64,000 nucleotides of DNA from CBDCUW01 sp965222745 (GTDB lineage Bacteria; Planctomycetota; Planctomycetia; Pirellulales; Pirellulaceae), in NCBI GenBank assembly GCA_965222745.1, contig CBDCUW010000005.1, positions 372,001-436,000 on the forward strand, written 5' to 3'. Numbering within the stretch: position 1 is the first letter of the stretch; every line of letters begins with the position of its first letter. Below are positions 9,496-18,870 of this stretch, one piece after another. The notes below the pieces were generated by a model that saw only the letters and a list, made by a program, of their open reading frames with translations, did no database searches and was not told the DNA's origin. The position numbers and the translations under genes are program-made.

Positions 9496-10092
9496 CTATT
9501 TTTTTCCTTCGGACGATTTTTTGACGACCTGGTCGATCAAGCCGTATTCGCGAGCCTCTTCGGCCGACATGAACCGGTCTCGGTCGGTATCTTCTTCGAT
9601 CTTTTCGAGCGTGTGACCGGTGTGTTCGATCATCAGCTCGTTCATCTTCTTCTTGATCCGCCGCAGTTCCTTGACGTGAATTTCGACCTCGGCGGCCGTT
9701 CCCTGCATGCCGGCAAGAGGTTGATGGATCATGATTCGAGCGTTGGGCAGGGCAAACCGTTTTCCCTTGGCGCCGGCGGTAAGCAATGCTGCTCCCATCG
9801 ACGCGGCTTGTCCGATGCAGTAGGTCGCGACGTCGCACGACACGAATTGCATCGTATCGTAGATCGCCATGCCCGCCGTGATGCTGCCACCGGGACTGTT
9901 GATGTACAAGTGAATGTCGGCTTTGGGATCGTCCGACTGCAAAAACAACATTTGGGCGACCAGCGCGTTGCTGATGTGATCATCCACCTGTTGACCCAGA
10001 AAGATAATCCGGTCTTTCAGCAGGCGGCTGTAAATATCATAAACGCGTTCTTCTCGGCCGCTCTTTTCAACGACGTAAGGAATCAGAGGCAT
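9496..10092 (-). CDS. clpP: ATP-dependent Clp protease proteolytic subunit (first copy)
   Basis: Serine peptidase that forms the barrel of the Clp protease and degrades unfolded substrates delivered by ClpX or ClpA/C. It has 198 residues, a canonical length with no long propeptide. The catalytic triad is at standard spacing: Ser98 (GQAASMG), His123 (IHQPL), Asp172 (DTDRDRF). INSPGGS and the C-terminal YGLID are also conserved. It lies 63 bp downstream of a second, diverged clpP in the same orientation, so the two may be co-transcribed and could form a mixed complex. No Clp ATPase or trigger factor gene is next to them here. Confidence 0.96.
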   Translation of the reverse strand: MPLIPYVVEKSGREERVYDIYSRLLKDRIIFLGQQVDDHISNALVAQMLFLQSDDPKADIHLYINSPGGSITAGMAIYDTMQFVSCDVATYCIGQAASMGAALLTAGAKGKRFALPNARIMIHQPLAGMQGTAAEVEIHVKELRRIKKKMNELMIEHTGHTLEKIEEDTDRDRFMSAEEAREYGLIDQVVKKSSEGKK

Positions 10093-10155
10093 GTCTATTT
10101 CGATGTTGATTGGGTGTTCGGGTAGAAATGGAATTGGCCGCCGCCAGAGGGGCGA

Positions 10156-10797
10156 TCAATCCTCATCATCCTCTTCCTGCGAAGGTGGTTTGGTGAGAAT
10201 ATCGTCCACCAGGCCGTACTCTTTGGCTTCTTCGGCACTGAGGAAGAAGTCGCGATCGGTATCGTCGGCAATCTTTTCGACAGTTTGGCCGCTGTGGTTG
10301 CTGATGATCTCGTTCAGCACGTCTCGGTACCGAAACATCTCGGCAGCCTGGATTTCGATATCGCTGACCTGGCCGCCAACGCCGCCCATCGGTTGATGCA
10401 ACATCACTCGACTGTTGGGCAGGCAAAATCGCTTGCCCTTGGTACCGCCGACCAGCAACACCGCCGCACCGCTGCAGGCTTCGCCGACACAATAGGTCGC
10501 GACCGGGCAGGAAAGCATCTGCATGGTGTCGTAGATTGCCAGCGTGGCGGTCACGCTGCCGCCGGGCGAATTGATGTAAAAATGAATGTCCTTGCGGCGG
10601 TTTTCGCTCTGCAAGTACAGCAGTTTCATCACCACGTCGTTGGCGTTGGCGTAGTGGATTTCGCCTTGCAGGAATACGATTCGGTTTTCCAACAGCAGGT
10701 CACCCAGCGTCAGTTGTCGCTGTCGCTGGTAACTTTGATAGGAATGACTGCTGGTGACCTCGCGAGCCGCGATTTCGTGAGCCAGGGGAAAGTTCAT
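10156..10797 (-). CDS. clpP: ATP-dependent Clp protease proteolytic subunit (second copy)
   Basis: Second ClpP paralogue, 213 residues from the ATG at 10797 (MNFPLAHEIAAREV); an upstream in-frame ATG at 10953 would add 52 unlikely residues. The triad is complete at the same spacing as its neighbour: Ser109, His134, Asp183. Around the nucleophile it reads GEACSGAAVLL instead of the usual GQAASMGA, and it has an N-terminal extension and an acidic tail (EEDDED). These differences mark it as a distinct ClpP class, likely a partner in a hetero-oligomeric ClpP1P2 as in other bacteria with tandem clpP. That last point is inference. Confidence 0.93.
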   Translation of the reverse strand: MNFPLAHEIAAREVTSSHSYQSYQRQRQLTLGDLLLENRIVFLQGEIHYANANDVVMKLLYLQSENRRKDIHFYINSPGGSVTATLAIYDTMQMLSCPVATYCVGEACSGAAVLLVGGTKGKRFCLPNSRVMLHQPMGGVGGQVSDIEIQAAEMFRYRDVLNEIISNHSGQTVEKIADDTDRDFFLSAEEAKEYGLVDDILTKPPSQEEDDED

Positions 10798-10983
10798 GCG
10801 TTGTCTTTCAATACGGCGGTACGGGCGAGCCCGACCGGATATGAGAATTCCAAATTCAGCACGTAAGTGTTCGCGATTGCCCGAAAATTGACAAGACCAG
10901 TGAAAAACGGGGGGCCCACCCGAGTGTGGGCACACCAATCGGGAACTATCCAAACGCGGGAATTGGGGAAGAAGAAAGCCCGA

Positions 10984-13077
10984 CTAAAACGGCCCTTTCT
11001 GGCTCACGTACACCTTCAGCGAGTGGTGTGGCATGATGATGGTCCGGTTGGCCGGCGGCATCGGACCATCAGCATCGGGGTAGATGTCTTCGGGGGAAAC
11101 CGCGGCGGTATCGACGAACATTTTCCATCGCATGCCGCGTCCGACTTCGGGCATTTTGTACTGCCGAGTCTGACCGGTGCTGTTGAACAACATCACGATA
11201 TCGCGGCCCAGACCCTCGCGATCTTCGGCCCGGCTGGGCGCGGCAATGTAAGCCATCATGGCAAGTTCGTTTTGGCTCCAGTCCAGCGGCAGACCGTCGG
11301 GCGAATACCAGGAAACATCGGGGATCATCCGTCCGTCGACCGGTTGTCCGGTCAAAAATGCTCGGCGCCGGACCGATGGCTGTTCACGGCGAAAACGGAT
11401 CAAGCCCTGTACAAAACGCAGCAGGTCCGAGTGTTTTTCGACCAGGTTCCAATCGAACCAGCTGACGTCGTTGTCCTGGCAGTAGGCGTTGTTGTTCCCC
11501 TTTTGAGTGCGTCGGACTTCATCGCCGCTGACCAACATCGGCACACCTTGGCTGAGCAGCAGTGTGGTCAGCATGTTGCGGATTTGCCGAGCACGAACGG
11601 TGTTGATCGCCTTCTTGCGGCTGGGACCTTCGGCACCGTAGTTATCGCTGATGTTGTGGTTGTCACCGTCGCCATTGTTTTCGCCATTGGCCAGGTTGTG
11701 CTTTTCTTTGTACGAAACCAGGTCATTCATCGTAAAACCGTCGTGGCTGGTCACGATGTTGATGCTGCAAAAGGGCGGTCGCCCGTCGTGTTCGTACAAA
11801 TCGCTGCTGCCGGCCAAACGGGTCGCCAGGGCGCCCAATGTTCCTTCGTCACCTCGCCAAAAGCTGCGGACGTCGTCTCGATACCGGCCGTTCCATTCGG
11901 CCCAGCGATGGTTGCCGAACGAACCCACCTGGTAGGCACCGGCAGCGTCCCATGCCTCAGCGATGATTTTTGTATCGGCAAGCAACGGGTCTTCGGCGAT
12001 CAGTTCCACCATCGGCGGATTGGGAATCAGATTGCCGTTGCGATCGCGGCTCAGGATACTTGCCAGGTCAAACCGAAAGCCGTCGATGTGGTAGTTGTGA
12101 ACCCAGTGGCGCAGGCAGTGAAAGATCATCTCGCGTACCACCGGATGGTTGCCGTTGATGGTGTTGCCGCAGCCGCTGTAGTTGGAAAAATGCTTGCCTT
12201 CGCTCAGGATGTAATAAACCTGGTTTTCCAGCCCTTTGAACGACAGGGTCGGACCATGTTCGTTGCCTTCGCAAGTGTGATTGAAAACGACGTCCAAGAT
12301 CACTTCGATCCCGGCGGCGTGAAGCGCCTTGACCATTTGTTTGAATTCGCGAACCTGCGCGCCGGGCGTTTTCCGATCAGCGGCATACCCGCGATGCGGT
12401 GAAAAGAACGCCATCGGATCGTAACCCCAGTAGTTCGGCCGATCCATCTTATTGCCGTTGATATCCCGAATCGGAAACTCGTTCACCGGCATCAATTCCA
12501 CCGCGGTCACGCCCAGCGATTGCAGGTACGGGATTTTTTCGATCACGCCCAGGTAAGTACCGGGAGCTTTTACCTTGGCAGTGCGGCTCTTGGTGAATCC
12601 GCGCACATGCATTTCGTAAATGACCGATTCGCTGATGTCGCGGCGGATGTGCCGGTCGCCGTCCCAATCAAAGGAATCGTCGATCACCACGCATTTGGGC
12701 GGTCGGATGACGCCGTCGGTATTCTGCTGGAATTCACCCGCCAAGGCCTGTGTGTAAGGATCGATCAACCGCGCCGACGAATCGAATCGTTGGCCACGTT
12801 CGGGATCCCAGGGACCACTGGCTTGCAGATGGTAGAGCTGCCCGGCATCCAATCCCGGAACGGTCAAGCTCCAGACATCGCCCCAGCGGTCGGTGTCCCG
12901 GTCAAACTCAATCACTTCCGCCGGTTCGCGGTCGTTCACTTTGTTGTACAGCAACAGCCTCATCGCCGTTGCCGAGCGACTGAAGACAGAAAACTGGACG
13001 CCGGTGTCTTGCAGGTGCGAACCGAACGGCGGCTGATAAGCGAACTGCAGATTAGGGCACGGCTGTCGCATGAGCAT
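10984..13077 (-). CDS. glgX: Glycogen debranching enzyme (GH13, GlgX type)
   Basis: Hydrolyses alpha-1,6 branches of glycogen (limit dextrins) in glycogen breakdown. It has 697 residues: an N-terminal carbohydrate-binding beta domain (about 1-150), the GH13 barrel, and a C-terminal beta domain. Catalytic regions are visible in order: DVVFNHT, GFRFDLAS (nucleophile Asp), IIAEAWD (acid/base Glu) and TSHDGF (transition-state Asp). The stretch ENQVYYILSEGKHFSNYSGCGNT is typical of the GlgX/TreX isoamylase subgroup. No other glycogen gene is adjacent. The next gene downstream is clpP, 186 bp away. Confidence 0.95.
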   Translation of the reverse strand: MLMRQPCPNLQFAYQPPFGSHLQDTGVQFSVFSRSATAMRLLLYNKVNDREPAEVIEFDRDTDRWGDVWSLTVPGLDAGQLYHLQASGPWDPERGQRFDSSARLIDPYTQALAGEFQQNTDGVIRPPKCVVIDDSFDWDGDRHIRRDISESVIYEMHVRGFTKSRTAKVKAPGTYLGVIEKIPYLQSLGVTAVELMPVNEFPIRDINGNKMDRPNYWGYDPMAFFSPHRGYAADRKTPGAQVREFKQMVKALHAAGIEVILDVVFNHTCEGNEHGPTLSFKGLENQVYYILSEGKHFSNYSGCGNTINGNHPVVREMIFHCLRHWVHNYHIDGFRFDLASILSRDRNGNLIPNPPMVELIAEDPLLADTKIIAEAWDAAGAYQVGSFGNHRWAEWNGRYRDDVRSFWRGDEGTLGALATRLAGSSDLYEHDGRPPFCSINIVTSHDGFTMNDLVSYKEKHNLANGENNGDGDNHNISDNYGAEGPSRKKAINTVRARQIRNMLTTLLLSQGVPMLVSGDEVRRTQKGNNNAYCQDNDVSWFDWNLVEKHSDLLRFVQGLIRFRREQPSVRRRAFLTGQPVDGRMIPDVSWYSPDGLPLDWSQNELAMMAYIAAPSRAEDREGLGRDIVMLFNSTGQTRQYKMPEVGRGMRWKMFVDTAAVSPEDIYPDADGPMPPANRTIIMPHHSLKVYVSQKGPF

Positions 13078-13750
13078 ATTGCGGGCTTCTCCTTCAAGCG
13101 GTCCGGCGCGAGTCGGCCTCGTGCCGGTCCTGTGGTCGTTCTAGTAGCGGATTCTCAGCGGTCGATTCAGCATCCTGAAGTCACGCTTACGAAAAACACT
13201 ACCACCGCCCTGTCGACGTGTGCCTGCGGAACAGCCGCGGCGGGCGAAAATCTCGCTGCCGCGGTTGCCGACACGACGTCTGACGGATTGATATCGGAGA
13301 AACCTCCCAGGGGAATGAGCGAAAGGATTCGGGTTGGGGTAAGTCAAACGCGGCAATGCGGCCCAGCGACGGTTGAGTTTGCGGGATGGCGCGGTTGGCG
13401 GATCCCGCCGCTACCCAGCCAGGCTGTTTGCTGCCGGTCGAACTCCGAGCATACCGAATGTAGAATGCCGCAAAAACGGAGGTTGCAGGCAACGTGAGAA
13501 AGCTTCCCCACACGGCCGGTTAACGTAAAATCGCCGTCCGCTGAGAGCTTGCCGGCGGTGCGATGGACCTCCAACTGACGGGTCAAACCCACCATGGACG
13601 CTCCCGCCACATCCGTGCCTGTTCGCTTTCCAGCGGGCTTGTCATGATGTGGGGAATGAAAAAACTGCATCATTTGCAGCCGGAAAAACGTCGCAGCTGG
13701 GTGCTCCGTCGCCGACTTCTTCGACCCCCTCCATCGCAATCCTGACTTCT
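13078..13750. other. 673-bp intergenic region between divergent glgX and purM
   Basis: No convincing gene. Short open frames on both strands (for example 13199-13513 minus) have no recognisable motif, a high Arg content typical of antisense reading, and no ribosome binding site. It should hold the promoters of both glgX and purM. I could not pick out clear -35/-10 boxes or a known riboswitch. Confidence 0.5.
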
Positions 13751-14812
13751 ATGGCTGCCACTTACAAAGATGCCGGTGTCGATTTGGATGTCTATGCCGA
13801 ATCGATGGCCCGCCTGCCGCGGTTGATGCATCGTACCTTCAGTCCGCGAGTGATTCCCAGCGACGGAGGCTTCGCCGGGCTTTTCCGACTGGATTTCGAG
13901 GGCAAGCTGTTTGCGCGCAATTACGAAGATCCAGTATTGGTCAGTGGAACCGACGGCGTCGGCACGAAGTTGAAGATTGCCCAAGCGACCGACCGGCACG
14001 AATCGGTCGGTATCGACTTGGTCGCGATGTGTGTGAACGATTTGCTTTGTACCGGTGGCGAACCCCTTTTCTTTCTGGACTACGTCGCCATGGGAAAAGA
14101 CGATCCCGTTCGGCTGGAAAGAATCGTTCAAGGAATCAGTGACGGCTGCGTTGACGGCGACATGGCTCTGCTAGGAGGCGAAACGGCGATCATGCCCGAC
14201 ATGTATGGCGACGATGACTACGACTTGGCCGGATTCGCCGTGGGTGTGGTCGAACGCAAACGGCTGATCAATGGTTCGGCGATCGGCGAAGGTGACGTGG
14301 TGCTTGGCCTGGCATCAAGCGGTCTGCACAGCAACGGCTTTTCGCTAGTGCGAAAGGTCATTGGCGATGCCGGCCTGGGGTGGGATGACCAACCGGAGGC
14401 GTTTGCCGGCAAGTCGCTGGCCGATGTCTGCTTGCAACCGACTCGGATTTACACCAAATCGATTCGAGCCGTCCAATCTCACTATCGCGTCAAACAGGTC
14501 TTGCACGGGCTTGCCCACATCACTGGCGGCGGGATCGAGGAAAACCTGGACCGAATTTTGCCCGGCCACGTCGATGCCGAAATCGATCCAGGCAGCTGGC
14601 AGGTGCCGACGATTTTCCGCTGGTTGCAAGAAACTGGCGGTGTAGAAACGAGCGAGATGCGACGTGTTTTTAACATGGGCATCGGAATGGCCGCGGTGGT
14701 CAGCGACTTTTACGCCGCCAGCATCGCCGCGCAAATCAACCAGACGGGAATCGATTGTTGTCCGATCGGACGAATCGTTGCTGGTTCAGGCAAAGTCAAA
14801 TACACCGACTGA
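13751..14812 (+). CDS. purM: Phosphoribosylformylglycinamidine cyclo-ligase (AIR synthetase)
   Basis: Fifth step of purine synthesis: ATP-dependent closure of FGAM to aminoimidazole ribonucleotide (EC 6.3.3.1). 353 residues from the ATG at 13751 (MAATYKDAGVDLD, the family N-terminus); the frame is open further upstream but that part is not homologous. Signatures are GTDGVGTKLKIA, VNDLLCTGGEPLFFLDY, LGGETAIMPDMY, ASSGLHSNGFSL and HITGGGIEENLDRILP, all in order. It is followed 104 bp later by deoC in the same direction, with a family B hairpin in between. Confidence 0.97.
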   Translation: MAATYKDAGVDLDVYAESMARLPRLMHRTFSPRVIPSDGGFAGLFRLDFEGKLFARNYEDPVLVSGTDGVGTKLKIAQATDRHESVGIDLVAMCVNDLLCTGGEPLFFLDYVAMGKDDPVRLERIVQGISDGCVDGDMALLGGETAIMPDMYGDDDYDLAGFAVGVVERKRLINGSAIGEGDVVLGLASSGLHSNGFSLVRKVIGDAGLGWDDQPEAFAGKSLADVCLQPTRIYTKSIRAVQSHYRVKQVLHGLAHITGGGIEENLDRILPGHVDAEIDPGSWQVPTIFRWLQETGGVETSEMRRVFNMGIGMAAVVSDFYAASIAAQINQTGIDCCPIGRIVAGSGKVKYTD

Positions 14813-14865
14813 CGAAAAGCGAAAATGCATGTCGGCGTGCTCTCTGCTCTTGGCTGCCCTACGAA

Positions 14866-14884
14866 GCGAGTTCGGAGAACTCGC
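14866..14884. repeat. Intergenic hairpin, family B
   Basis: Perfect palindrome GCGAGTTC-GGA-GAACTCGC between purM and deoC. It is the G-C variant of a hairpin that elsewhere in the window has C-G, A-T or T-A at the same pair. Confidence 0.75.
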
Positions 14885-14916
14885 CAACACAACCACACTT
14901 TCCAATTCTTACTTCC

Positions 14917-15639
14917 ATGAGCTTTACCTATTTTGATGTCGCCAAGATGATCGACCACGCGTTGTTGTCACCGACGTTGGCGGCGGACGGTTTGGAACGT
15001 GGTTGCAAAATGGCTTCGGCTTACGACGTGGCAAGCATTTGCATCATGCCGTACTACGTCGAGCGCTGCGCGGAGATTTTGGCGAACACCACAGTGCTGC
15101 CGAGTACGGTGATTGGGTTTCCTCACGGCGGCCAAGCTTCCGCGACCAAGGTCGCGGAAGCGGAAAGAGCGATCGCGGATGGGGCGATTGAACTGGATAT
15201 GGTCGTCAATATTTCCGCCGTCCTCAGCGATCGTTGGGACTACGTTTCCGAAGAAATCACATCGATTGTCGACCTTGCTCATCAGGCAGGAAGGAAGGTC
15301 AAGGTGATCTTCGAGAACTGCTATTTGCAAGACCGACACAAGATCAAGCTGTGCGAAATCTCTTGCGACGCCGGCGCTGACTGGATCAAGACATCCACGG
15401 GATTTGGCACGAGTGGTGCGACGATGGAGGATCTGCAGCTGATGGTGGACCACGCCACCGGGTCCACCGAAGTCAAGGCAGCCGGCGGGGTGCGCGACTT
15501 GGAAACACTCCTGAAGGTGAAGCAATTGGGGGTGACGCGAGTCGGCGCCAGCGCCACCGCCGCAATCCTCGACCCCGCTCGTCAGCAGCTTGGTTTGCCG
15601 CCGATCGATTCAACCGGATCGAGCGCGTCGGGGTATTAG
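14917..15639 (+). CDS. deoC: Deoxyribose-phosphate aldolase
   Basis: Cleaves 2-deoxyribose 5-phosphate to glyceraldehyde 3-phosphate and acetaldehyde (EC 4.1.2.4) in deoxynucleoside breakdown. 240 residues from the ATG at 14917 (MSFTYFDVAKMIDHALL), close to the family norm. The class I aldolase lysine lies in WIKTSTGF. ELDMVVNI and VKVIFENCYL contribute the other active-site residues, and the end has the phosphate-binding AAGGVRDLETLL and RVGASAT. Its position after purM is probably coincidental, although both touch nucleotide metabolism. Confidence 0.96.
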   Translation: MSFTYFDVAKMIDHALLSPTLAADGLERGCKMASAYDVASICIMPYYVERCAEILANTTVLPSTVIGFPHGGQASATKVAEAERAIADGAIELDMVVNISAVLSDRWDYVSEEITSIVDLAHQAGRKVKVIFENCYLQDRHKIKLCEISCDAGADWIKTSTGFGTSGATMEDLQLMVDHATGSTEVKAAGGVRDLETLLKVKQLGVTRVGASATAAILDPARQQLGLPPIDSTGSSASGY

Positions 15640-15674
15640 AAAGCAAGCGAGGCTGGAAAAAATCGCGGCTTGGT

Positions 15675-15743
15675 GGTAGCGAAACTCGCCTAGAGTTTCG
15701 GTAAATCTCCGCCCCGCCGAAACTCTTGGCGAGTTTCGCTACC
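15675..15743. repeat. Intergenic palindrome, family A (copy 2)
   Basis: Two near-perfect 25-bp inverted arms (GGTAGCGAAACTCGCC... and ...GGCGAGTTTCGCTACC) around a ~15-bp centre, in the 190-bp gap after deoC. It could fold into a long cruciform or RNA hairpin and act as a terminator for deoC, but there is no T tract. Confidence 0.85.
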
Positions 15744-15829
15744 CCAGGAACCAGTCGGCCTACGATCGGTTGGGGTTGTTGTTAGAATGGCTGCTCCCCT
15801 TCCTGATCCTTTCCCGCCTTGAAGCTTGG

Positions 15830-17167
15830 ATGATGATACGACTCTCTTTTTTGGTCTTGGTTGTTTCCGTTTTGCTGCCGGCTGGTTCGCAGGGTTTTGC
15901 TGATACCTGGCCTCAGTTCCGCGGCCCCGATGGCGACGGGATCGCTGCCAATCAGGCGACACCGGTCGAATTTGGCGAGCAGCAGAATGTTCGTTGGAAA
16001 ACCGAATTGCCCGGCAAAGCCTGGTCGTCACCGGTGATCGCCGACGGCGTCGTCTGGGCCACCACCGCGATCGAACGTGTTCCCAGTGATGAAGAACGAA
16101 TTGCTCTTTTCAAACAGAAGGAAGTCGAAGAAAAGAAATTCAAGCAGCTGTCGATCGCCAAGTCGATTGATCTGAAGTTGGTTGCATTGGATTTCAACAA
16201 TGGAACCATATTGCGAACGATCGACTTGATCAACTTTGAACAACCCGATGCAATCCACGCTCTCAATAGTTATGCCTCGCCGACACCGGTGATCGACGGT
16301 CCGAATATCTATTGCCATTTCGGCAACTACGGCACGTTCTGTATTGACCGCCAAACTTTTGATCTGGTTTGGCAACGCCGTCTTCCGCTGAAACATTCGG
16401 TAGGTCCGGGAAGCTCGCCCTTCATCCACGGTTCGATGCTGATTCTGATTCAGGACGGATTGGAGCGTCAGTACGTTGCCGCCTTGGACAAAAGAACGGG
16501 CGAAACCATTTGGGAAACGGACCGGCCCGAAATGGAAGCTCCCACGGGAGATCAGAAGAAAGCCTATAGCACACCGATTGCGGTCACCGACAAACGCGGA
16601 CGCCGGCAGTTGATCTGCATGGCGTCACAGTGGATGGTTGCTTATGCCCCGGAAAGCGGCAACGAGATCTGGCGATGCTACCACGGCAAAGGATTCTCGG
16701 TGGTTCCCAGGCCTGTTCATGCCGACGGCGTGGTCTATTTTTCTACCGGCTTCGGAAAACCCGAACTGTGGGCTGTTCGCATCGATGGTGACGGCGACGT
16801 GACCGATTCGCACGTGCTGTGGACTGTGACGAAAGGCATTCCAGCCAAACCGTCACCGATCGTCCACCAAGGCCTGATTTACGTGATGGCCGATACCGGT
16901 GTGGCAACCTGCTTGCGAGCCGAGGATGGTTCGGAGGTTTGGAAGAAACGAATCGGTGGCGACTATTCCGCGTCACCTCTATTGTCGGGCGGACACATTT
17001 ACTTTGGGTCGCACGATGGCAAAGTGACCGTGATCAAACCGGGAACCGAGGGAGAGGTTGTGGCCGAGAACCAAGTGGAGGGCCGAATCATGGCTTCTCC
17101 GGCCGCGATGGAAGACGCGCTTGTCTTGAGAACCGATCGAGCGATCTACCGAATCGAATCGAAGTGA
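15830..17167 (+). CDS. Secreted PQQ-type beta-propeller protein (BamB-like)
   Basis: Exported protein of 445 residues. The ATG at 15830 starts a clean signal peptide (MMIRLSFLVLVVSVLLPAG, cleavage near GFA-D). The mature part opens with WPQFRGPDGDG, a motif I associate with the planctomycete PQQ-binding-like family, and then has repeated beta-propeller blades (LDKRTGETIWET, YAPESGNEIWR, LRAEDGSEVWKK, FGSHDGKVTVI). Such propellers resemble BamB or the quinoprotein dehydrogenase fold, but no catalytic or PQQ-ligating residues can be claimed. The role is unknown; a periplasmic scaffold or enzyme is possible. It is convergent with the next gene, 5 bp apart. Confidence 0.85.
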   Translation: MMIRLSFLVLVVSVLLPAGSQGFADTWPQFRGPDGDGIAANQATPVEFGEQQNVRWKTELPGKAWSSPVIADGVVWATTAIERVPSDEERIALFKQKEVEEKKFKQLSIAKSIDLKLVALDFNNGTILRTIDLINFEQPDAIHALNSYASPTPVIDGPNIYCHFGNYGTFCIDRQTFDLVWQRRLPLKHSVGPGSSPFIHGSMLILIQDGLERQYVAALDKRTGETIWETDRPEMEAPTGDQKKAYSTPIAVTDKRGRRQLICMASQWMVAYAPESGNEIWRCYHGKGFSVVPRPVHADGVVYFSTGFGKPELWAVRIDGDGDVTDSHVLWTVTKGIPAKPSPIVHQGLIYVMADTGVATCLRAEDGSEVWKKRIGGDYSASPLLSGGHIYFGSHDGKVTVIKPGTEGEVVAENQVEGRIMASPAAMEDALVLRTDRAIYRIESK

Positions 17168-17172
17168 AGAGA

Positions 17173-17958
17173 CTACGCTGCCCGGCAGAGTGATTCTTGC
17201 ACCGCTTCGACAACAGCCGGTTCGACTCGGTCCATTCGATGGTGCGATGCCAACGACATCGCCTGCTCGGCCATCGGCGCCATCAGCGCAAGCCGCCCAT
17301 CCCCCAGTTCGTGAAGCCGGATCATCGCCTCGTCGGACCAACACCGCCAAGAACCGCCCGCGGTGCGCAGCGATTCGTGGACGTAGTCGATCGTTTGGCC
17401 GACGGAAAGCGGTTCCAACACCATCTGTATCGGCTCCAACTCATCGGCATTGCGCTGTAGTCGGGCCGCTAGTTGGCCTTGCAGGTGAGTGTCGACGGCC
17501 AGCACCACCGAAAACATTTTCATATCCCCAGCCAATCGCTGAGCAAAAGTTGCCGCCGGCGGCTGGCAGTCATCAATCAACCAAATTGTTTTCACCTTTT
17601 CGTTAGCACTGACCGCCACGGTGGATCGAATGCGATCTTCGATATCGGAGCGATCCATGGACAGACCAAGTGCGCCGGCAAGTTCAACGGCGACACCAGC
17701 AGCGTGGGTTTGATTGCCATCGGTCATCACGACCTCCACGGCGCAGTCCCCCAGTCCGTGAGTGCACGCGACCTGTTTCAGCAAACTGGTCACCCCACAA
17801 CCACCCGAACTCAGTAAGATCGCGATCGCCTGTTCGCCGCTGGTCAGATAATTGAACCCCGCAATCACCTCTCGTTGCGGATCTCCAACGTAGAAACGCC
17901 GGGACGCGTCGTGCGCAAACGGCTTCTCAAGGAGAGACCAATGTCGAAGATAGTTCAT
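17173..17958 (-). CDS. ExeA/GspA-like AAA ATPase with altered P-loop
   Basis: 261 residues resembling the N-terminal ATPase part of ExeA/GspA-type proteins, which assist type II secretion: it starts MNYLRHWSLLEKPFAHD and continues FYVGDPQREVIAGFNYL. A Walker B-like WLIDDCQ lies near residue 127. At the Walker A site it reads SSGGCGVTSLL, with Val where the nucleotide-binding Lys should be, so ATP hydrolysis is doubtful. It lacks the C-terminal peptidoglycan-binding domain of full ExeA. The ATG at 17956-17958 is the only sensible start. It is divergent from rsmE and convergent with the PQQ protein. No secretion genes are adjacent. Confidence 0.72.
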   Translation of the reverse strand: MNYLRHWSLLEKPFAHDASRRFYVGDPQREVIAGFNYLTSGEQAIAILLSSGGCGVTSLLKQVACTHGLGDCAVEVVMTDGNQTHAAGVAVELAGALGLSMDRSDIEDRIRSTVAVSANEKVKTIWLIDDCQPPAATFAQRLAGDMKMFSVVLAVDTHLQGQLAARLQRNADELEPIQMVLEPLSVGQTIDYVHESLRTAGGSWRCWSDEAMIRLHELGDGRLALMAPMAEQAMSLASHHRMDRVEPAVVEAVQESLCRAA

Positions 17959-18092
17959 GGCAGATGCTGATTTTCGGGTGTCGGAGCGAACAAGAGAACA
18001 AAATCCCTGTCAGGTATTATCGGTAGCTAGCGGCCTGAGACTTGACCACACCACCGACGACCAAACCCACAACTCAAGAAGGCCACACCTGG

Positions 18093-18797
18093 ATGACAAA
18101 CCGCTATCACGTGCCCGATTTGCCGCCTGAAGGTGGGATCGTCTCCCTTCCTGAACACGAAACCCAGCACGCGGTGCGCGTGATGCGGATTCAGCCGAAT
18201 CAGACCATCACGCTATTTGATGGCAAAGGAAATGAGGCAATGGCGGTGGTGACGGAAGTTACCAAGCGATCTTGCGGGTGTGAGGCGGGGCCGGCAATTG
18301 CGGTCGACCGCGAATCAAGCCGAACGCTTCACTTGGCAGTGGCGCTGCCCAAGCCCGATCGATCGCGCGGTTTGATCGAACGGCTGACGGAGCTCGGAGT
18401 CTGTTCGGTCACCCCGCTGGTTGCCCAGCGCTGCCAGCGAGCACCGTCGGGCGCGTTACTTGAAAAGCTGAGACGGGTGGTCGTGGAGGCGTCGAAACAA
18501 TGTGGCCGCAATCGGTTGATGGAGATTCATCCGCCTCAAACAGCAACGACGTTTTTTCGCGAATGCAAGACAGAAAAGGCAGACGGTTGGATCGCCGATC
18601 CAAACGGCAAATCGATTGCCCGTCGAGCAAACTCGTTACCGGATGAATTGATCGCGGCAATCGGCCCCGAAGGAGGCTGGACGACCGCCGAGCTAGAATC
18701 CGCGACCGATGCAGAATTCACGCGAGTCCAATTGGGAAAACGCGTCTATCGAATCGAAACGGCGGCGGTGGTGATCGCTTCCCTTTTGGCCGACTAA
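18093..18797 (+). CDS. rsmE: 16S rRNA m3U1498 methyltransferase
   Basis: SPOUT-fold methyltransferase that modifies U1498 of 16S rRNA with S-adenosylmethionine. 234 residues from the ATG at 18093 (MTNRYHVPDLP), which matches the family N-terminus better than the upstream TTG at 18042. Conserved elements are HAVRVMR, ALPKPDRSRGLIERLTELGV, EASKQCGRN, the knot loop IGPEGGWT and LGKRVYRIETAAV. The promoter must lie in the ~134-bp gap shared with the divergent ExeA-like gene. Confidence 0.95.
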   Translation: MTNRYHVPDLPPEGGIVSLPEHETQHAVRVMRIQPNQTITLFDGKGNEAMAVVTEVTKRSCGCEAGPAIAVDRESSRTLHLAVALPKPDRSRGLIERLTELGVCSVTPLVAQRCQRAPSGALLEKLRRVVVEASKQCGRNRLMEIHPPQTATTFFRECKTEKADGWIADPNGKSIARRANSLPDELIAAIGPEGGWTTAELESATDAEFTRVQLGKRVYRIETAAVVIASLLAD

Positions 18798-18870
18798 CAA
18801 GGTCTTCTCGGTCGGCAAGACCACTGAATGCTCGCGACCAGTCGCAGACGTGACACGGACGTGTCTCCGT

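Noticed and set aside
13141..13513. Short minus-strand frames between glgX and purM
   Set aside because: High Arg/Ser content, no motif and no plausible start signal; treated as non-coding.
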